From assembly GCF_025384765.1 (NCBI RefSeq), contig NZ_VHLL01000006.1, positions 62,001 through 126,000 of the forward strand: a stretch of 64,000 bases of DNA, read 5' to 3'. The notes under the pieces were generated by a model. That model searched no databases. It was not told where the DNA came from and worked only from the letters and a program-made list of their open reading frames with translations. The position numbers and the translations under genes were made by a program. Shown here one piece after another: positions 34,700 through 43,257 of this stretch (positions are counted from its first letter, which is position 1; every line of letters begins with the position of its first letter). The stretch comes from Methanoculleus formosensis (lineage in GTDB: Archaea > Halobacteriota > Methanomicrobia > Methanomicrobiales > Methanoculleaceae).

Positions 34700-36187
34700 C
34701 TACGCACCTCCGAGCAGGTCGGCGACGGCCGCATCGATGATGCCGAGCGGGATCGAGACGGCGAAGAAGAAAACGACGCAGCCTGCGGCGAGCACGAGCA
34801 TCGGGAGGAGCATGCTTACAGGGACGCGGCTCTCGAGTTCGGGCGTCTCCGCATCGGCATGCCTGAAGTAGGCGTACTCGAGGACCCGCCAGAAGTAGAT
34901 CGCGTTGAGCAGGGTGCTTGCCAGGATGACCACGACGAAGAACCATTCTCCCGCCTCGATCGCCCCGAGGGTGAGGTACCATTTGCTCATGAACCCGACC
35001 GTCGGGGGCAGGCCGATCATCGAGATGGCCGCGATGAAGAACGCCGCGCAGGTGTAGGGCATCCTCCCTGCAAGCCCCTTGAAGTCGTCGATCTTCCGGA
35101 GCCCGACCCGGTAGATGATCGCCCCGGCCACCATGAAGAGGCAGCCCTTGATCAGGGCGTGGTTCAGGATATGGAGGACTCCTCCGGTCATGGCAACGCT
35201 GTTTGCGATCCCTATCCCTAGCATGATGTAGCCCATCTGGCTGACGCTCGAGTACGCAAGCATCCGTTTCAGGTCGGTCTGCGCGATCGCGATCACGGAC
35301 CCCGCGATGACGGCGATTGCGGCGACCCAGGCAAAGAACTCCAGGATCGGGAGATGGTCGACGATGAACCCGACGGTGAAGACACTGAAGAGGATCCGTA
35401 TGGTCGCATAGATGCCCATCTTCGAGATGACGGTCGAGATGAGGACGCTGATCGCGGACGGGGCGTGGGAATAGGCGTCCGGCAGCCAGGTGTGCAGGGG
35501 GAAGAGCGCCGTCTTGATGCTCAGCCCGACGATGAAGAAGATGAAGGCGACATGGATGATCGTCGAATCGTACAGCGGCGGCAGCAGTCGTGCGAGGTCT
35601 GCCATATTGAGCGTACCGGTGACGACGTAGAGATGGCCGATCCCGATAAGGATGAAGCAGGCGGATATGGTGCCCATGATCAGGTAGTTGAACCCTGCAA
35701 GCAGGCCCTTCTTCTCCCGTCCGGATGCGACGAGGGTATAGGCGGCGATCGACGAGATCTCGAGGAAGACATAGAGGTTGAAGATGTCGCCGGTGACGGT
35801 GATCCCGCATACACCCACAACGAGCAGGAGAAACATCACGTAAAACGCGACGGTCTTTTGGGGGTCGATCTCCCCGCCTATGCTCCGCTTCGCGTAGATG
35901 CAGGAGAGCAGGCTGAGAAAGACGAGGATGACGAGGACGTAGGCGCTCAGGTGATCGACGACGAGCTCGATCCCCCACGGGGGCGCCCAGTCGCCGAGGT
36001 AGTAATGAATTGTGCCGCCTCTGAGGACCTCCCGGAGGATTGCAAGCGAGAGGCCGAACTGGATCGTAAGGACGGCAACGGCGACCGGATAGCAGTATCT
36101 CCTCTCCGCCCATCCGGCGAGGAGGACGGTGAGGGCACCTACCAGCGGTAGGATGACGGCCAGGATGGGAAGGTGCTCGGAGATCAC
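34700..36187 (-). CDS. mrpD: Mrp antiporter subunit D
   Basis: A 495 aa polytopic proton/cation antiporter subunit. Typical motifs are FNLYVFLEISSIAAYTLVAS, LHTWLPDAYSHAPSAISV, MLAYSSVSQMGYIMLG and LNHALIKGCLFMVAGA. It starts with GTG 36187, overlapping the MrpC stop as GTGA. MrpD normally pairs with MrpA to move Na+ or other cations against H+. Confidence 0.9.
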   Translation of the reverse strand: MISEHLPILAVILPLVGALTVLLAGWAERRYCYPVAVAVLTIQFGLSLAILREVLRGGTIHYYLGDWAPPWGIELVVDHLSAYVLVILVFLSLLSCIYAKRSIGGEIDPQKTVAFYVMFLLLVVGVCGITVTGDIFNLYVFLEISSIAAYTLVASGREKKGLLAGFNYLIMGTISACFILIGIGHLYVVTGTLNMADLARLLPPLYDSTIIHVAFIFFIVGLSIKTALFPLHTWLPDAYSHAPSAISVLISTVISKMGIYATIRILFSVFTVGFIVDHLPILEFFAWVAAIAVIAGSVIAIAQTDLKRMLAYSSVSQMGYIMLGIGIANSVAMTGGVLHILNHALIKGCLFMVAGAIIYRVGLRKIDDFKGLAGRMPYTCAAFFIAAISMIGLPPTVGFMSKWYLTLGAIEAGEWFFVVVILASTLLNAIYFWRVLEYAYFRHADAETPELESRVPVSMLLPMLVLAAGCVVFFFAVSIPLGIIDAAVADLLGGA

Positions 36188-36561
36188 CGCCGTTCGCTCC
36201 CGAGTTCCAGCAGTTCGTCCTCTTCGATTGTACCGTAGGACTGGTAGATCCGTATCGCCAGCGCATAGGCGACTGCCGTTATGCTCACCCCCACGACGAT
36301 CGCGGTCAGGATGAGCACGTGCGGGAGAGGGTTGACGTAAACGACGTCCGTTCCCGGTACGAGAATCGGTGCGGTGCCCCCCTCCACATCGGCGATCGAT
36401 ATGTAGAAAAGGTAGATGGCGGTCTGGAAGATGTTGAGTCCAATGACCTTCTTTATCAGGTTGCTCTTTGCAATCATCGCGTAGAGCCCGATGAGCATGA
36501 TGATGACCGCCATGTAGTAGTTGTAGCGCGTGAGGAATGCCACAACGAGGTCTTCGATCAT
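36184..36561 (-). CDS. mrpC: Mrp antiporter subunit C (NuoK-like)
   Basis: A 125 aa protein with three membrane segments, including YMAVIIMLIGLYAMIAKSN, GLNIFQTAIYLFYISI and VLILTAIVVGVSITAVAYAL. The conserved NuoK/MrpC pattern of short helices with buried acidic positions is seen. ATG 36561 overlaps the MrpB stop by four bases. Confidence 0.92.
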   Translation of the reverse strand: MIEDLVVAFLTRYNYYMAVIIMLIGLYAMIAKSNLIKKVIGLNIFQTAIYLFYISIADVEGGTAPILVPGTDVVYVNPLPHVLILTAIVVGVSITAVAYALAIRIYQSYGTIEEDELLELGSERR

Positions 36562-36986
36562 TCTCCCTCCTCCTTTGTGGCGACGTCGTAGAAGATGGAG
36601 GTCATCACCGCCATCACCGTGATGCCGATCCCGATCTCGACTGCTTCCATCATCAGCCCCCGCACCCAGGGCGTATCGAGGGGGAGCGGGATGGCGGCGT
36701 ACCCGAGAAAGTTGGCGCCGAAGAGGATGCAGAGGAGCCCGATCCCGATGAAGATCGATATCCCGAGGATGCTCGCTATCGTCCGGACTTTTTCTCGGAT
36801 TCTCCGCTGCGTTTCATCGAGCCCGAAGGCGATGCCGATAAGGATGAACGCAGATGCAACGATCACCCCGCCCTGGAATCCCCCGCCGGCCCGGGAACTG
36901 CCGTGCAGGATGATATACAGGCCAAAGACCAGGATGAACGGTACCGCCAGTCGAGTGACGGTCCTGATCACCACGTTCTCTCTCAC
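36558..36986 (-). CDS. mrpB: Mrp antiporter subunit B
   Basis: A 142 aa MrpB/MnhB protein with four membrane helices and the family signature ILHGSSRAGGGFQGGVIVAS near the N-terminus. GTG 36986 overlaps the preceding stop by four bases. Confidence 0.92.
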   Translation of the reverse strand: MRENVVIRTVTRLAVPFILVFGLYIILHGSSRAGGGFQGGVIVASAFILIGIAFGLDETQRRIREKVRTIASILGISIFIGIGLLCILFGANFLGYAAIPLPLDTPWVRGLMMEAVEIGIGITVMAVMTSIFYDVATKEEGE

Positions 36987-37261
36987 AGCCGCTCACCTCG
37001 CCTGAGCAGCAGGATTACCGATACGCCGGCGGTGAAGATCACGGTTATCTCGCCGAGCGTATCGAAACTCCGGAAGTCTGCAAGGATTGCGGAGACCAGA
37101 TTGGCGGCCCCGGTCTCCTCGGCGCCTTCTTCAATGTAGCGCGGGGCGACATGGGCGTGCGCAGGCGCATCCGGGTCTCCGAACGCCGGCATATCTCCTT
37201 CCGCCCAGAGGAGGAGGGCGCCGACGACGATCACCGTAAGAAGGGCGGCCCATCTCTTCAA
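36983..37261 (-). CDS. MbhE-like small subunit (MrpA C-terminal domain as a separate gene)
   Basis: A 92 aa protein with two membrane segments (AALLTVIVVGALLLW and TLGEITVIFTAGVSVILLL) flanking a short loop with SAILADFRSFDTLGE, the hallmark of the MbhE segment of MrpA. Its start is TTG 37261, which overlaps the preceding stop as TTGA; this rare start is supported by coupling and by the conserved N-terminus. Confidence 0.85.
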   Translation of the reverse strand: MKRWAALLTVIVVGALLLWAEGDMPAFGDPDAPAHAHVAPRYIEEGAEETGAANLVSAILADFRSFDTLGEITVIFTAGVSVILLLRRGERL

Positions 37262-37503
37262 TCTCTCGACCTCCTTGTCGTCCGTGATACCGCTGCGATG
37301 GAGAGGACGGTGGTGATGCCCGCACCGATCGCCGCCTCGGTCAGACCCACGTCGACGGCGTTCATCTCCACCCAGAGCACCGTCATGATCAGGGAGTACG
37401 CCGCAAGGATGACCACCGCGGAGAGGAGGTCGCGCACGGTGATCGCGGCGATAGCGCAGATGATCAGGAGGATGAAGAGCGCGAAGTTGAACTCCCAGAT
37501 CAT
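37258..37503 (-). CDS. MbhD-like DUF4040 subunit (MrpA C-terminal domain as a separate gene)
   Basis: An 81 aa protein with three short membrane segments and the pattern AVVILAAYSLIMTVLWVEMN then DVGLTEAAIGAG, typical of the MbhD domain. I start at ATG 37503 with GGAGCGGG upstream; a longer frame reaching 37857 is only the antisense of frame of MrpG. It overlaps MrpG by four bases. Confidence 0.85.
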   Translation of the reverse strand: MIWEFNFALFILLIICAIAAITVRDLLSAVVILAAYSLIMTVLWVEMNAVDVGLTEAAIGAGITTVLSIAAVSRTTRRSRD

Positions 37504-37817
37504 TCCCGCTCCTCCCCGCGCTTCCAGGGCTTCTTCCCGTGGATGTAGGCCGCCCGGACGATCGCGTGCGTGGCGGTCGGGGTCAGGATATAGAGCATGA
37601 CTATGATGAGGACGAGTTTCACGGTTTCGGGGCCGAAGTCTGCATAGAGGACGAATCCGAAGAGCATCAGGGCTTGACCGAGTGCATCGCATTTTCCCGA
37701 TGCATGCGCCCGGGTATAGATATCCGGGAGGCGGATCAGGCCGAGTGCGCTCGCGATCATGAAGAACAGCCCGAGAAGGATCAGGGCCACGCCGAGTATG
37801 CGGAGGAGTTCGATCAT
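37500..37817 (-). CDS. mrpG: Mrp antiporter subunit G
   Basis: A 105 aa protein with three membrane helices and the family signature GLIRLPDIYTRAHASGKCDA. ATG 37817 forms TGATG with the MrpF stop and has GGGGTG eight bases upstream; GTG 37829 is the alternative start. Confidence 0.93.
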   Translation of the reverse strand: MIELLRILGVALILLGLFFMIASALGLIRLPDIYTRAHASGKCDALGQALMLFGFVLYADFGPETVKLVLIIVMLYILTPTATHAIVRAAYIHGKKPWKRGEERE

Positions 37818-38080
37818 CAGCAGATGCACCCCTGCTCGTAATATTTCGCCATGGCAAGCGTTGCTATGAAGTTGATCATCGCATAGGCGAGCGCGATATC
37901 GAGGAAGACCGGCCGCTCGTAGATGAACCCGATGATGACGAGCAGGACGATCGTCTTTGTCCCGATGACGTTGACCGCCAGCAGCCTGTTGGAGGCTCCG
38001 GGACCGACCACCACCCTGTAGAGGCAGAGAAATGTCGTGAAGATGAGGACGACGCCGGAGATCATGAAGATGCCAGTCAT
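37817..38080 (-). CDS. mrpF: Mrp antiporter subunit F
   Basis: An 87 aa protein with three membrane helices and LYRVVVGPGASNRLLAVNVI, then FLDIALAYAMINFIATLA, as in MrpF/MnhF. It ends with two cysteines (GCIC), unusual for the family. It overlaps MrpE by four bases. Confidence 0.92.
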   Translation of the reverse strand: MTGIFMISGVVLIFTTFLCLYRVVVGPGASNRLLAVNVIGTKTIVLLVIIGFIYERPVFLDIALAYAMINFIATLAMAKYYEQGCIC

Positions 38081-38577
38081 GCGTCCTCCTCGTAGATCGC
38101 TGCCACCCGCTCCTGTATCGTCACGTCATCCGTGGTGGTGAGGGCGCTCGCGAACTCAGGGGTGAGAGCATGCACCACGTATCGTCCTTCCTCGACGTCG
38201 ATCGTTGCCGTCCCGGGGGCCAGCATGATGGCATTGGCGAGCGTGGTCTGTGCGAGGTCGCTCTGGAGCGATGTCTCTACGATGACGATGGACGGGTCGA
38301 TGGGGAGAGCCGGGTGGAGGACCCGGTATGCGACGTCGAGGCCCCCAAGGAGTACCTCGAAGAGAAGCCAGGGGATAAATAAGATGAATCTGGCCGTCTT
38401 TCTGAGGACCTGGTGACCCTTCTTTGGGACAAACAGCTCGTGCGACATGATGGTGACGGCACCAGCGCAGATGATCCCCGCTATCAGATGGAAGGCATCA
38501 AAATATCCGGACAACAGCACCCAGAAAGCGAAAAGGGCCATGAACATCAATACTTTACTCAGTACTCTTCCCTTCAT
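38077..38577 (-). CDS. mrpE: Mrp antiporter subunit E
   Basis: A 166 aa protein with two N-terminal membrane segments, FILFIPWLLFEVLLGGLDVA, and a soluble C-terminus with NAIMLAPGTATIDVEEG, the conserved MrpE stretch. It is the first gene of the ten-gene operon, all joined by overlaps of 1-4 bases or very short gaps. The whole complex exchanges cations for protons and may balance the Na+ gradient set by the methyltransferase Mtr. Confidence 0.92.
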   Translation of the reverse strand: MKGRVLSKVLMFMALFAFWVLLSGYFDAFHLIAGIICAGAVTIMSHELFVPKKGHQVLRKTARFILFIPWLLFEVLLGGLDVAYRVLHPALPIDPSIVIVETSLQSDLAQTTLANAIMLAPGTATIDVEEGRYVVHALTPEFASALTTTDDVTIQERVAAIYEEDA

Positions 38578-38699
38578 GGTTCTCCCCCACTTCTGCGATT
38601 TTTCGTCCGGTCATACAGATACAAATTACGTTTTTTGGCTGGTAGGTAAAACATCGTTTTGGCTTCATCTATGAGCTGAAGGCCCATGGCGCGTTCTGT

Positions 38700-38992
38700 T
38701 GAGATGCTTCCGACAACCCTCTCAATATTGCCCGGTTACCAATGCAGGTAAGTTGGGTGACATCCCTTAAGAGGTTTTCAGCAGGCCCTGCTTTGACCGT
38801 CAATCCAGACGGTTGCGCAAGCGGTTCGGAGCTGGCCGGGTCAAGTTCAGGGATGAAGTCGGGCACCGGTTCGTTCGTAACGGTGATTGTGATCTCTTCT
38901 CCCTATCCGCTCTCGCCTTCGAGAGAGAGGTCGGGTCCGTGTAGAGCAACCTCTTCAACGCAATGCGTCTGATAGATTCCGCACAATACCTT
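38700..38992 (-). pseudogene. decayed hicB (and possible hicA start) remnant
   Basis: On the minus strand, 38815-38935 reads LEGESG, a TAG stop at 38903-38905, then GEEITITVTNEPVPDFIPEL, which matches the intact HicB at 39623-39919 (GQGEQITITVTTEPVPDFIL) almost residue for residue. The stop replaces the CAG codon of the intact gene. Upstream, similarity continues only with frame changes (RLKGIVRNLSDAL). Downstream, LPALVTG near 38740 resembles a HicA beginning followed by a frame change. The unit has probably decayed after duplication. Confidence 0.65.
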
Positions 38993-39318
38993 TCAAACGC
39001 TCTCGAATCCCGGCGGAAGGCAACGCTTTCCACCGGGGCTTCACACGATCACCAGATGATAGTAGAGGGCAAAGACCGAATGCGCCGACGTATTCGGGTC
39101 TTATTCCCCATATTGGGTGCTTGATAGTTGGGCACGCATGAAAAATATAGTTATCGGAGAGACGAAGGGGCTCTTGACCAGAACTGAACCGGGATTCCTC
39201 ACTACGTTTTCCTGAAAAAAGAAATCGTCCCCAAAAGATCTATTGAACGTTCCGTACCCCCGATCGGAACACTCACCTTCGGGATTTCTCCCCTCTGAAC
39301 AGGGTGAAACGGCTTTCC

Positions 39319-39376
39319 ATTGGACATCGCCACCCGGGGGAGGGTTCGGGAGGGGGCGTCCCCCTCCCGGCAAAGG
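39319..39376 (+). repeat. dispersed GC-rich element, short B module
   Basis: Contains TTGGACATCGCCACCCGGGG and the paired runs GGGAGGGGGCG / CCCCCTCCC. It lies just downstream of hicA and could act as its terminator hairpin. Confidence 0.5.
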
Positions 39377-39402
39377 GGTTTCAGGGCAACCTCAAGGGGG
39401 GA

Positions 39403-39645
39403 CTATCTGATCGCATCGATCAATTCATTCCGAGGGATCTCGGTTGCTTTTGAAACCTCGTCGAGTATCGAATATAGCGTTCCAACTCTTAATTCGTTGT
39501 GTAGGGGAACAACAACGTGAAATTCTTTATCCCCTTTTTGGGCAACCATCCGAACATGGCTTCCTGTTTGCCGAAGATATGTGTACCCGAGAGATTCGAG
39601 GAATTTGACGAGCTGAAATCCACTAACAACTGGTCGCCTTGACAT
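39403..39645 (-). CDS. hicA: HicA-type mRNA interferase toxin
   Basis: An 80 aa HicA protein: SRRPVVSGFQLVKFLESLGY, then RQTGSHVRM, where the His of SHVR is the catalytic residue of the double-stranded RNA-binding-like fold, then HVVVPLHNELRVGTL. ATG 39645 is chosen because the family begins at this point. It overlaps the end of hicB by 23 bases, so toxin follows antitoxin. Confidence 0.9.
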   Translation of the reverse strand: MSRRPVVSGFQLVKFLESLGYTYLRQTGSHVRMVAQKGDKEFHVVVPLHNELRVGTLYSILDEVSKATEIPRNELIDAIR

Positions 39646-39919
39646 TGCGATCGACTGTGAATTGACATTCAAACTGTTGACTGAGCGGTTCGGCGTCGGT
39701 CTCGTCGAGTTCGAGGATGAAGTCGGGCACGGGTTCGGTCGTAACGGTGATCGTGATCTGCTCTCCCTGTCCGATATCGCCTTCGAAATAGAGTTCTGTT
39801 GCTTCTATGATATTATCGACGAGTTCACCGATAGTCTCCCCCTCTGTGATGATGCCGTGATCTGTAGCACGAGCGGTCCATCCCCTATCGTAATAGAATA
39901 TTTTAAATTTGACTAACAT
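39623..39919 (-). CDS. hicB: HicB-type antitoxin
   Basis: A 98 aa protein with the partial RNase H-like HicB fold: VKFKIFYYDRGWTARATDHG, then TEGETIGELVDNIIEATELY. ATG 39919 has GAGGTGAGCGCC before it; a GTG three codons upstream is the alternative. There is no obvious C-terminal DNA-binding domain. The preceding gene order and overlap with hicA indicate a functional pair, next to a decayed copy. Confidence 0.88.
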   Translation of the reverse strand: MLVKFKIFYYDRGWTARATDHGIITEGETIGELVDNIIEATELYFEGDIGQGEQITITVTTEPVPDFILELDETDAEPLSQQFECQFTVDRNVKATSC

Positions 39920-39955
39920 GGCGCTCACCTCAAATCATTTGAGATGTGTGCGGTT

Positions 39956-39972
39956 CGGCATAATAAACGTAG
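39956..39972 (-). promoter_or_regulatory. box A promoter of hicBA
   Basis: The minus strand reads GACTACGTTTATTATGCC about 45 bases before the hicB ATG. The rest of the gap up to 40242 holds no gene that I can support; a 7-bp hairpin (CCCCGGG CTAAAC CCCGGGG) lies at 40028-40047. Confidence 0.5.
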
Positions 39973-40242
39973 TCCCGATACCGGGTCCGGCGTTTCGAGG
40001 GGTAGCATCTTTCTGCTCTGACACTCTCCCCGGGCTAAACCCCGGGGGCTATCCGCGTCGGCACCCCGCAACGGAGAAGGGGAGATCGGCCGGTGGGCGG
40101 CACCCGGGGATGAATGATACGCGATGGGGGGTGATATACGACAACATCGCTCCATCCCGCGATCGGGGAGGATACGGTATGAGAAGGGTGTGCTCTCCCT
40201 CTCGGGCACCGCCGGGAACCGGATGGGGCAGCCCGTGCCTCT

Positions 40243-41094
40243 TCACCGCCCGGCAATCCAGTGCCGGGCGATGAACTCCCGCACCATCTGCGCCGCCACC
40301 GCCGCCGTCTGCCCGGAATCGAACGGGGCGACTTCCACGTAGTCGAACCCGGCGACATGCGGGGCAAGGGTCCGCACGACCTCCCGGATATCGAGCGGCG
40401 TCATCCCGAACGGCTCGGGCGTCCCGAGGCCGGGGGTGAAGCAGCAGTCGATCGCGTCGGCGTCGATCGAGAGGTAGGCTCTTCTCTCAGCGATCTCACC
40501 GAGGACCTCGGCGAGGACGGCGGTGATCCCCCGTTCCCGCACTGCATCGGCGGTATACAGCCGTGTCTCCTCCGCCGCAACCTCGAACTGCTCCCGATCG
40601 CCGCTCCGCGCCCCGATGATGACGACGTCATCGACCGACTCAAGGATACGCCGGGTGACGCACCCGTGGCTGTAGGGCGTCCCGTCGAGTTCGTCCCGGA
40701 GATCCAGGTGCGCGTCGCAGACGACGTAGATATCCGGCCGGACGGCCCTGACCGCGCCGACCGTCGCGGTATGCTCGCCGCCGAGCATCACCGGCACCTT
40801 CCCGTCGCCGACGATATCGCCGACGACGTCCGCGACCTGACCCACGACCTCCTCCGGCAGCCGCGAGACCGCAAGGTCGCCGAGGTCCGTCACCGGCACC
40901 AGAGAGAAGTCTATCCCGGTCGCGGGGTCGTAGGACTCGAAGTTGAACGAAACCTCCCGGATAGCCCGGGGCCCGAACCGTGTCCCCGGCCGAAACGACG
41001 TCGTGCCGTCGTAGGGGACGCCGAAGACTGCGTAGCGGGCATCCTCATACGACGCATCCGCGTCCGCAAAATGGAGATGGGCAAGTTCATGCAT
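40243..41094 (-). CDS. speB: agmatinase
   Basis: A 283 aa ureohydrolase that converts agmatine to putrescine and urea. The two-manganese site is complete: GGEHTATVG, VCDAHLDLRDE and LSIDADAID. ATG 41094 starts MHELAHLHFADADASYEDA, close to the usual N-terminus. It follows the aIF5A gene by 25 bases on the same strand. In haloarchaea an agmatinase-like enzyme has been proposed to complete aIF5A modification from agmatine, which makes this pairing meaningful. Confidence 0.93.
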   Translation of the reverse strand: MHELAHLHFADADASYEDARYAVFGVPYDGTTSFRPGTRFGPRAIREVSFNFESYDPATGIDFSLVPVTDLGDLAVSRLPEEVVGQVADVVGDIVGDGKVPVMLGGEHTATVGAVRAVRPDIYVVCDAHLDLRDELDGTPYSHGCVTRRILESVDDVVIIGARSGDREQFEVAAEETRLYTADAVRERGITAVLAEVLGEIAERRAYLSIDADAIDCCFTPGLGTPEPFGMTPLDIREVVRTLAPHVAGFDYVEVAPFDSGQTAAVAAQMVREFIARHWIAGR

Positions 41095-41119
41095 GCCCGT
41101 CTTCGTAAGCCAGAAAAGG

Positions 41120-41497
41120 TCACTCAAGTTTCTTCTTGCCCAGGGATGAGATGTACGGGATCTCCTTACCCGGCTCAAGGCCGCTGACCTGCTCTTCGGT
41201 CAGATTGAGTTCGAACATCTCGAAGTCCTTGACGTCCATGAGCTGGACGTTCGTGTCGGCGATCGATATGACCTGCGCTGTCTTGCGCTCCACAATGGGA
41301 ACGTAGGTCTTTGCCGAGACCGGCTGAACGATCGAGCGCTTGACGCCGTCAAAGATGCCGATGCAGTCGATCCGGGACTTTGCTGCCCCGTGCTTCCCCG
41401 GCTTCGAGATAGCGATGGAGACAATCCTGCACGGCTCATCATCTACAACGACGTAGCGTCCCTCTTTCAGTTTCCCAACTTCTGTCTGTTCCTTCAT
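41120..41497 (-). CDS. eif5A: translation factor aIF5A
   Basis: A 125 aa elongation/initiation factor 5A that helps ribosomes through poor peptide-bond contexts. The hypusination loop is SISKPGKHGAAKSR-like (visible as KPGKHGAAKSR around residues 33-43), with the modified Lys in GKHG. The C-terminal OB fold contains TYVPIVERKTAQV. The upstream minus-strand sequence GTGTATTTATGTAATGC at about 41540-41556 is a good box A. Confidence 0.96.
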   Translation of the reverse strand: MKEQTEVGKLKEGRYVVVDDEPCRIVSIAISKPGKHGAAKSRIDCIGIFDGVKRSIVQPVSAKTYVPIVERKTAQVISIADTNVQLMDVKDFEMFELNLTEEQVSGLEPGKEIPYISSLGKKKLE

Positions 41498-41537
41498 ATT
41501 GTCTCACTCAACAAACGCGTGATTAATGTATCTGGAT

Positions 41538-41558
41538 TGCATTACATAAATACACCGT
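41538..41558 (-). promoter_or_regulatory. box A promoter of aIF5A-speB
   Basis: The minus strand reads GGTGTATTTATGTAATGC about 45-55 bases before the aIF5A ATG. The divergent phosphatase gene must use the same short AT-rich gap. Confidence 0.55.
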
Positions 41559-41587
41559 AGAATAAGGGGACGGGACGAGGAGAATTG

Positions 41588-42364
41588 ATGGAGTTCATCC
41601 GGGCGTGTGACGACCTGGCGGGGGCTGTCCGTGATGCCGTGGCCGGCATGGCCGGAACGCCGGAAGCAGGAGAGTTCGTGAGGATGGGCGCGGACGGCAC
41701 GCCCACCAAGAAGATCGATCAGGTCGCAGAGGATATCATCGTCGACTACTTCACGTGCCATCCTTTCTGCCGGTGCCTGATCAGCGAGGAACTCGGGTGC
41801 GCCGAGATGGGTGGAGAGAAGGGTACTATTTATCTCGACCCGGTCGACGGCACCCACAACGCCGTGGTCGGTATCCCGTTCTACGCCCTCTCCATCGCAT
41901 ACGCCGAGGACGGGATCACCCGGGCGGGCTACGTCCAGAACCTCGCCACCGGCGAGACGTTTTGCGCCGTCCGGGGCGGGGGAGCGTTCCTCGACGGGCG
42001 TCCTATCCGCGTCTCCGGGGTATCGCTCCTCGAAGAGAGCGCGATGAGCGTTTACGGCCGGAAGTTCGACCCGACCCGGATGTTCGGGATCGCCCGGAAG
42101 ATCCGGCGGTTGCGCCTTCTCGGGGCATCGGCACTCGAACTCTGTTACGTCGGGTGCGGCCGCCTCGACGGATTCGTCGACCTGCGGGGGACGCTCCGCG
42201 TCACCGACGCGGCGGCAGGGCTGCTGGTCTGCGAGGAGGCCGGCGGGACGGTCTCCGATCCCGAGGGGGGCGTACTTGCCTTCCCCGACGAGGTCGCCGC
42301 CGGGAGGAGCCTCGTCGTCACGAACGGCGTCATGCACAACAAGGTCGTGGAGTACCTGAGGTGA
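41588..42364 (+). CDS. IMPase-family phosphatase (fructose-1,6-bisphosphatase / inositol phosphatase / NADP phosphatase type)
   Basis: A 258 aa Mg-dependent phosphatase with the family motifs [23 protein letters not shown] and [17 protein letters not shown]. Archaeal members hydrolyse fructose 1,6-bisphosphate and inositol 1-phosphate, and in Methanocaldococcus a relative fused to NAD kinase hydrolyses NADP. Here the NAD kinase gene follows 7 bases later, so NADP phosphatase activity is a real option. Inositol phosphatase use also fits, as an inositol phosphate synthase gene lies at 49.3 kb. GAGGAG precedes ATG 41588. Confidence 0.88.
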   Translation: MEFIRACDDLAGAVRDAVAGMAGTPEAGEFVRMGADGTPTKKIDQVAEDIIVDYFTCHPFCRCLISEELGCAEMGGEKGTIYLDPVDGTHNAVVGIPFYALSIAYAEDGITRAGYVQNLATGETFCAVRGGGAFLDGRPIRVSGVSLLEESAMSVYGRKFDPTRMFGIARKIRRLRLLGASALELCYVGCGRLDGFVDLRGTLRVTDAAAGLLVCEEAGGTVSDPEGGVLAFPDEVAAGRSLVVTNGVMHNKVVEYLR

Positions 42365-42371
42365 ACTGCGT

Positions 42372-43184
42372 ATGAAGATCGTGCTGGTATCGCGTATCGA
42401 TAACGAGGACGCGCTCCGCTACACTGCGGAGCTTGCCCGGGATCTCGAAGGTATGGGTCACGACATCGTTCTCGAAGAGGGCACGGGACGGCACCTCGGC
42501 AGAGACGGTATCCCGTTTCAGGAGTTCGCCGGCGATCTCGTCGTGGTCGTCGGCGGCGACGGGTCGGTCCTCCTCACCGTCCACCAGATGAAGAAGCAGA
42601 TCCCGGTCCTCGGGATCAACTGGGGCGAGGTGGGTTTCCTCACAGACCTGGAACCCGAAGAGGCGCGCGCTTTCTTCGCCGCCCACCCGGGGGGATTCCA
42701 GGTCGAACAGCGGATGCGAATCAACCTCACCGTCGACGGGAAGTCGTTCGGCGACGCCCTCAACGAGGGGGTCATCGTCACTGATCGGCCGGCGAAGATG
42801 CTCCGGTTCGCTGTCTATGTCGACGGAACCCCCGCAGAACGGGTCAGGGCCGACGGTCTGATCATCTCGACCCCGACCGGATCGACCGCCTACGCCATGA
42901 GCGCCGGAGGGCCGATCATCGACCCACAGATCGAGGGAATCCTTCTCATCCCCCTTGCACCCTACATGCTCTCGTCCCGGCCTCACGTCATCAGCACCGG
43001 GAGGAATCTCGAGATCACCCTCGAGACCGAGAAACCGGCACACCTCGTCATCGACGGGCAGATCGCGTTCGAACTCGAACGAGAAGCCACGATCACGGTC
43101 AGAAGATCGGACGAACCGGCCCTCTTTGTCTCTACTGAAAAACCCTTCTTTGAGAAGGTGAACCACAAGTTGCGCAACCTCTGA
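42372..43184 (+). CDS. nadK: NAD kinase
   Basis: A 270 aa kinase that makes NADP from NAD. The nucleotide motif is [10 protein letters not shown] (GGDG), the NE-type second motif is ALNEGVIV, and [16 protein letters not shown] is the third conserved block. It is adjacent to and codirectional with the IMPase-family phosphatase, matching the order of the fused bifunctional protein of Methanocaldococcus. Confidence 0.95.
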   Translation: MKIVLVSRIDNEDALRYTAELARDLEGMGHDIVLEEGTGRHLGRDGIPFQEFAGDLVVVVGGDGSVLLTVHQMKKQIPVLGINWGEVGFLTDLEPEEARAFFAAHPGGFQVEQRMRINLTVDGKSFGDALNEGVIVTDRPAKMLRFAVYVDGTPAERVRADGLIISTPTGSTAYAMSAGGPIIDPQIEGILLIPLAPYMLSSRPHVISTGRNLEITLETEKPAHLVIDGQIAFELEREATITVRRSDEPALFVSTEKPFFEKVNHKLRNL

Positions 43185-43257
43185 CCCCGCTCTACCCCAA
43201 ACCGAGGGTATAAGAGTGACCGTGGGGACTATTCTCCACAGAGGAGTGAGCACGATC

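Noticed and set aside
38895-38910. In-frame TAG in the HicB remnant as a pyrrolysine codon
   Set aside because: The remnant also has frame changes, the intact neighbour has CAG there, and nothing in the window points to pyrrolysine use.
40028-40047. CCCCGGG / CCCGGGG hairpin as a terminator or regulatory RNA
   Set aside because: No T run follows and no gene ends next to it; in DNA this GC-rich a 7-bp stem is expected by chance.
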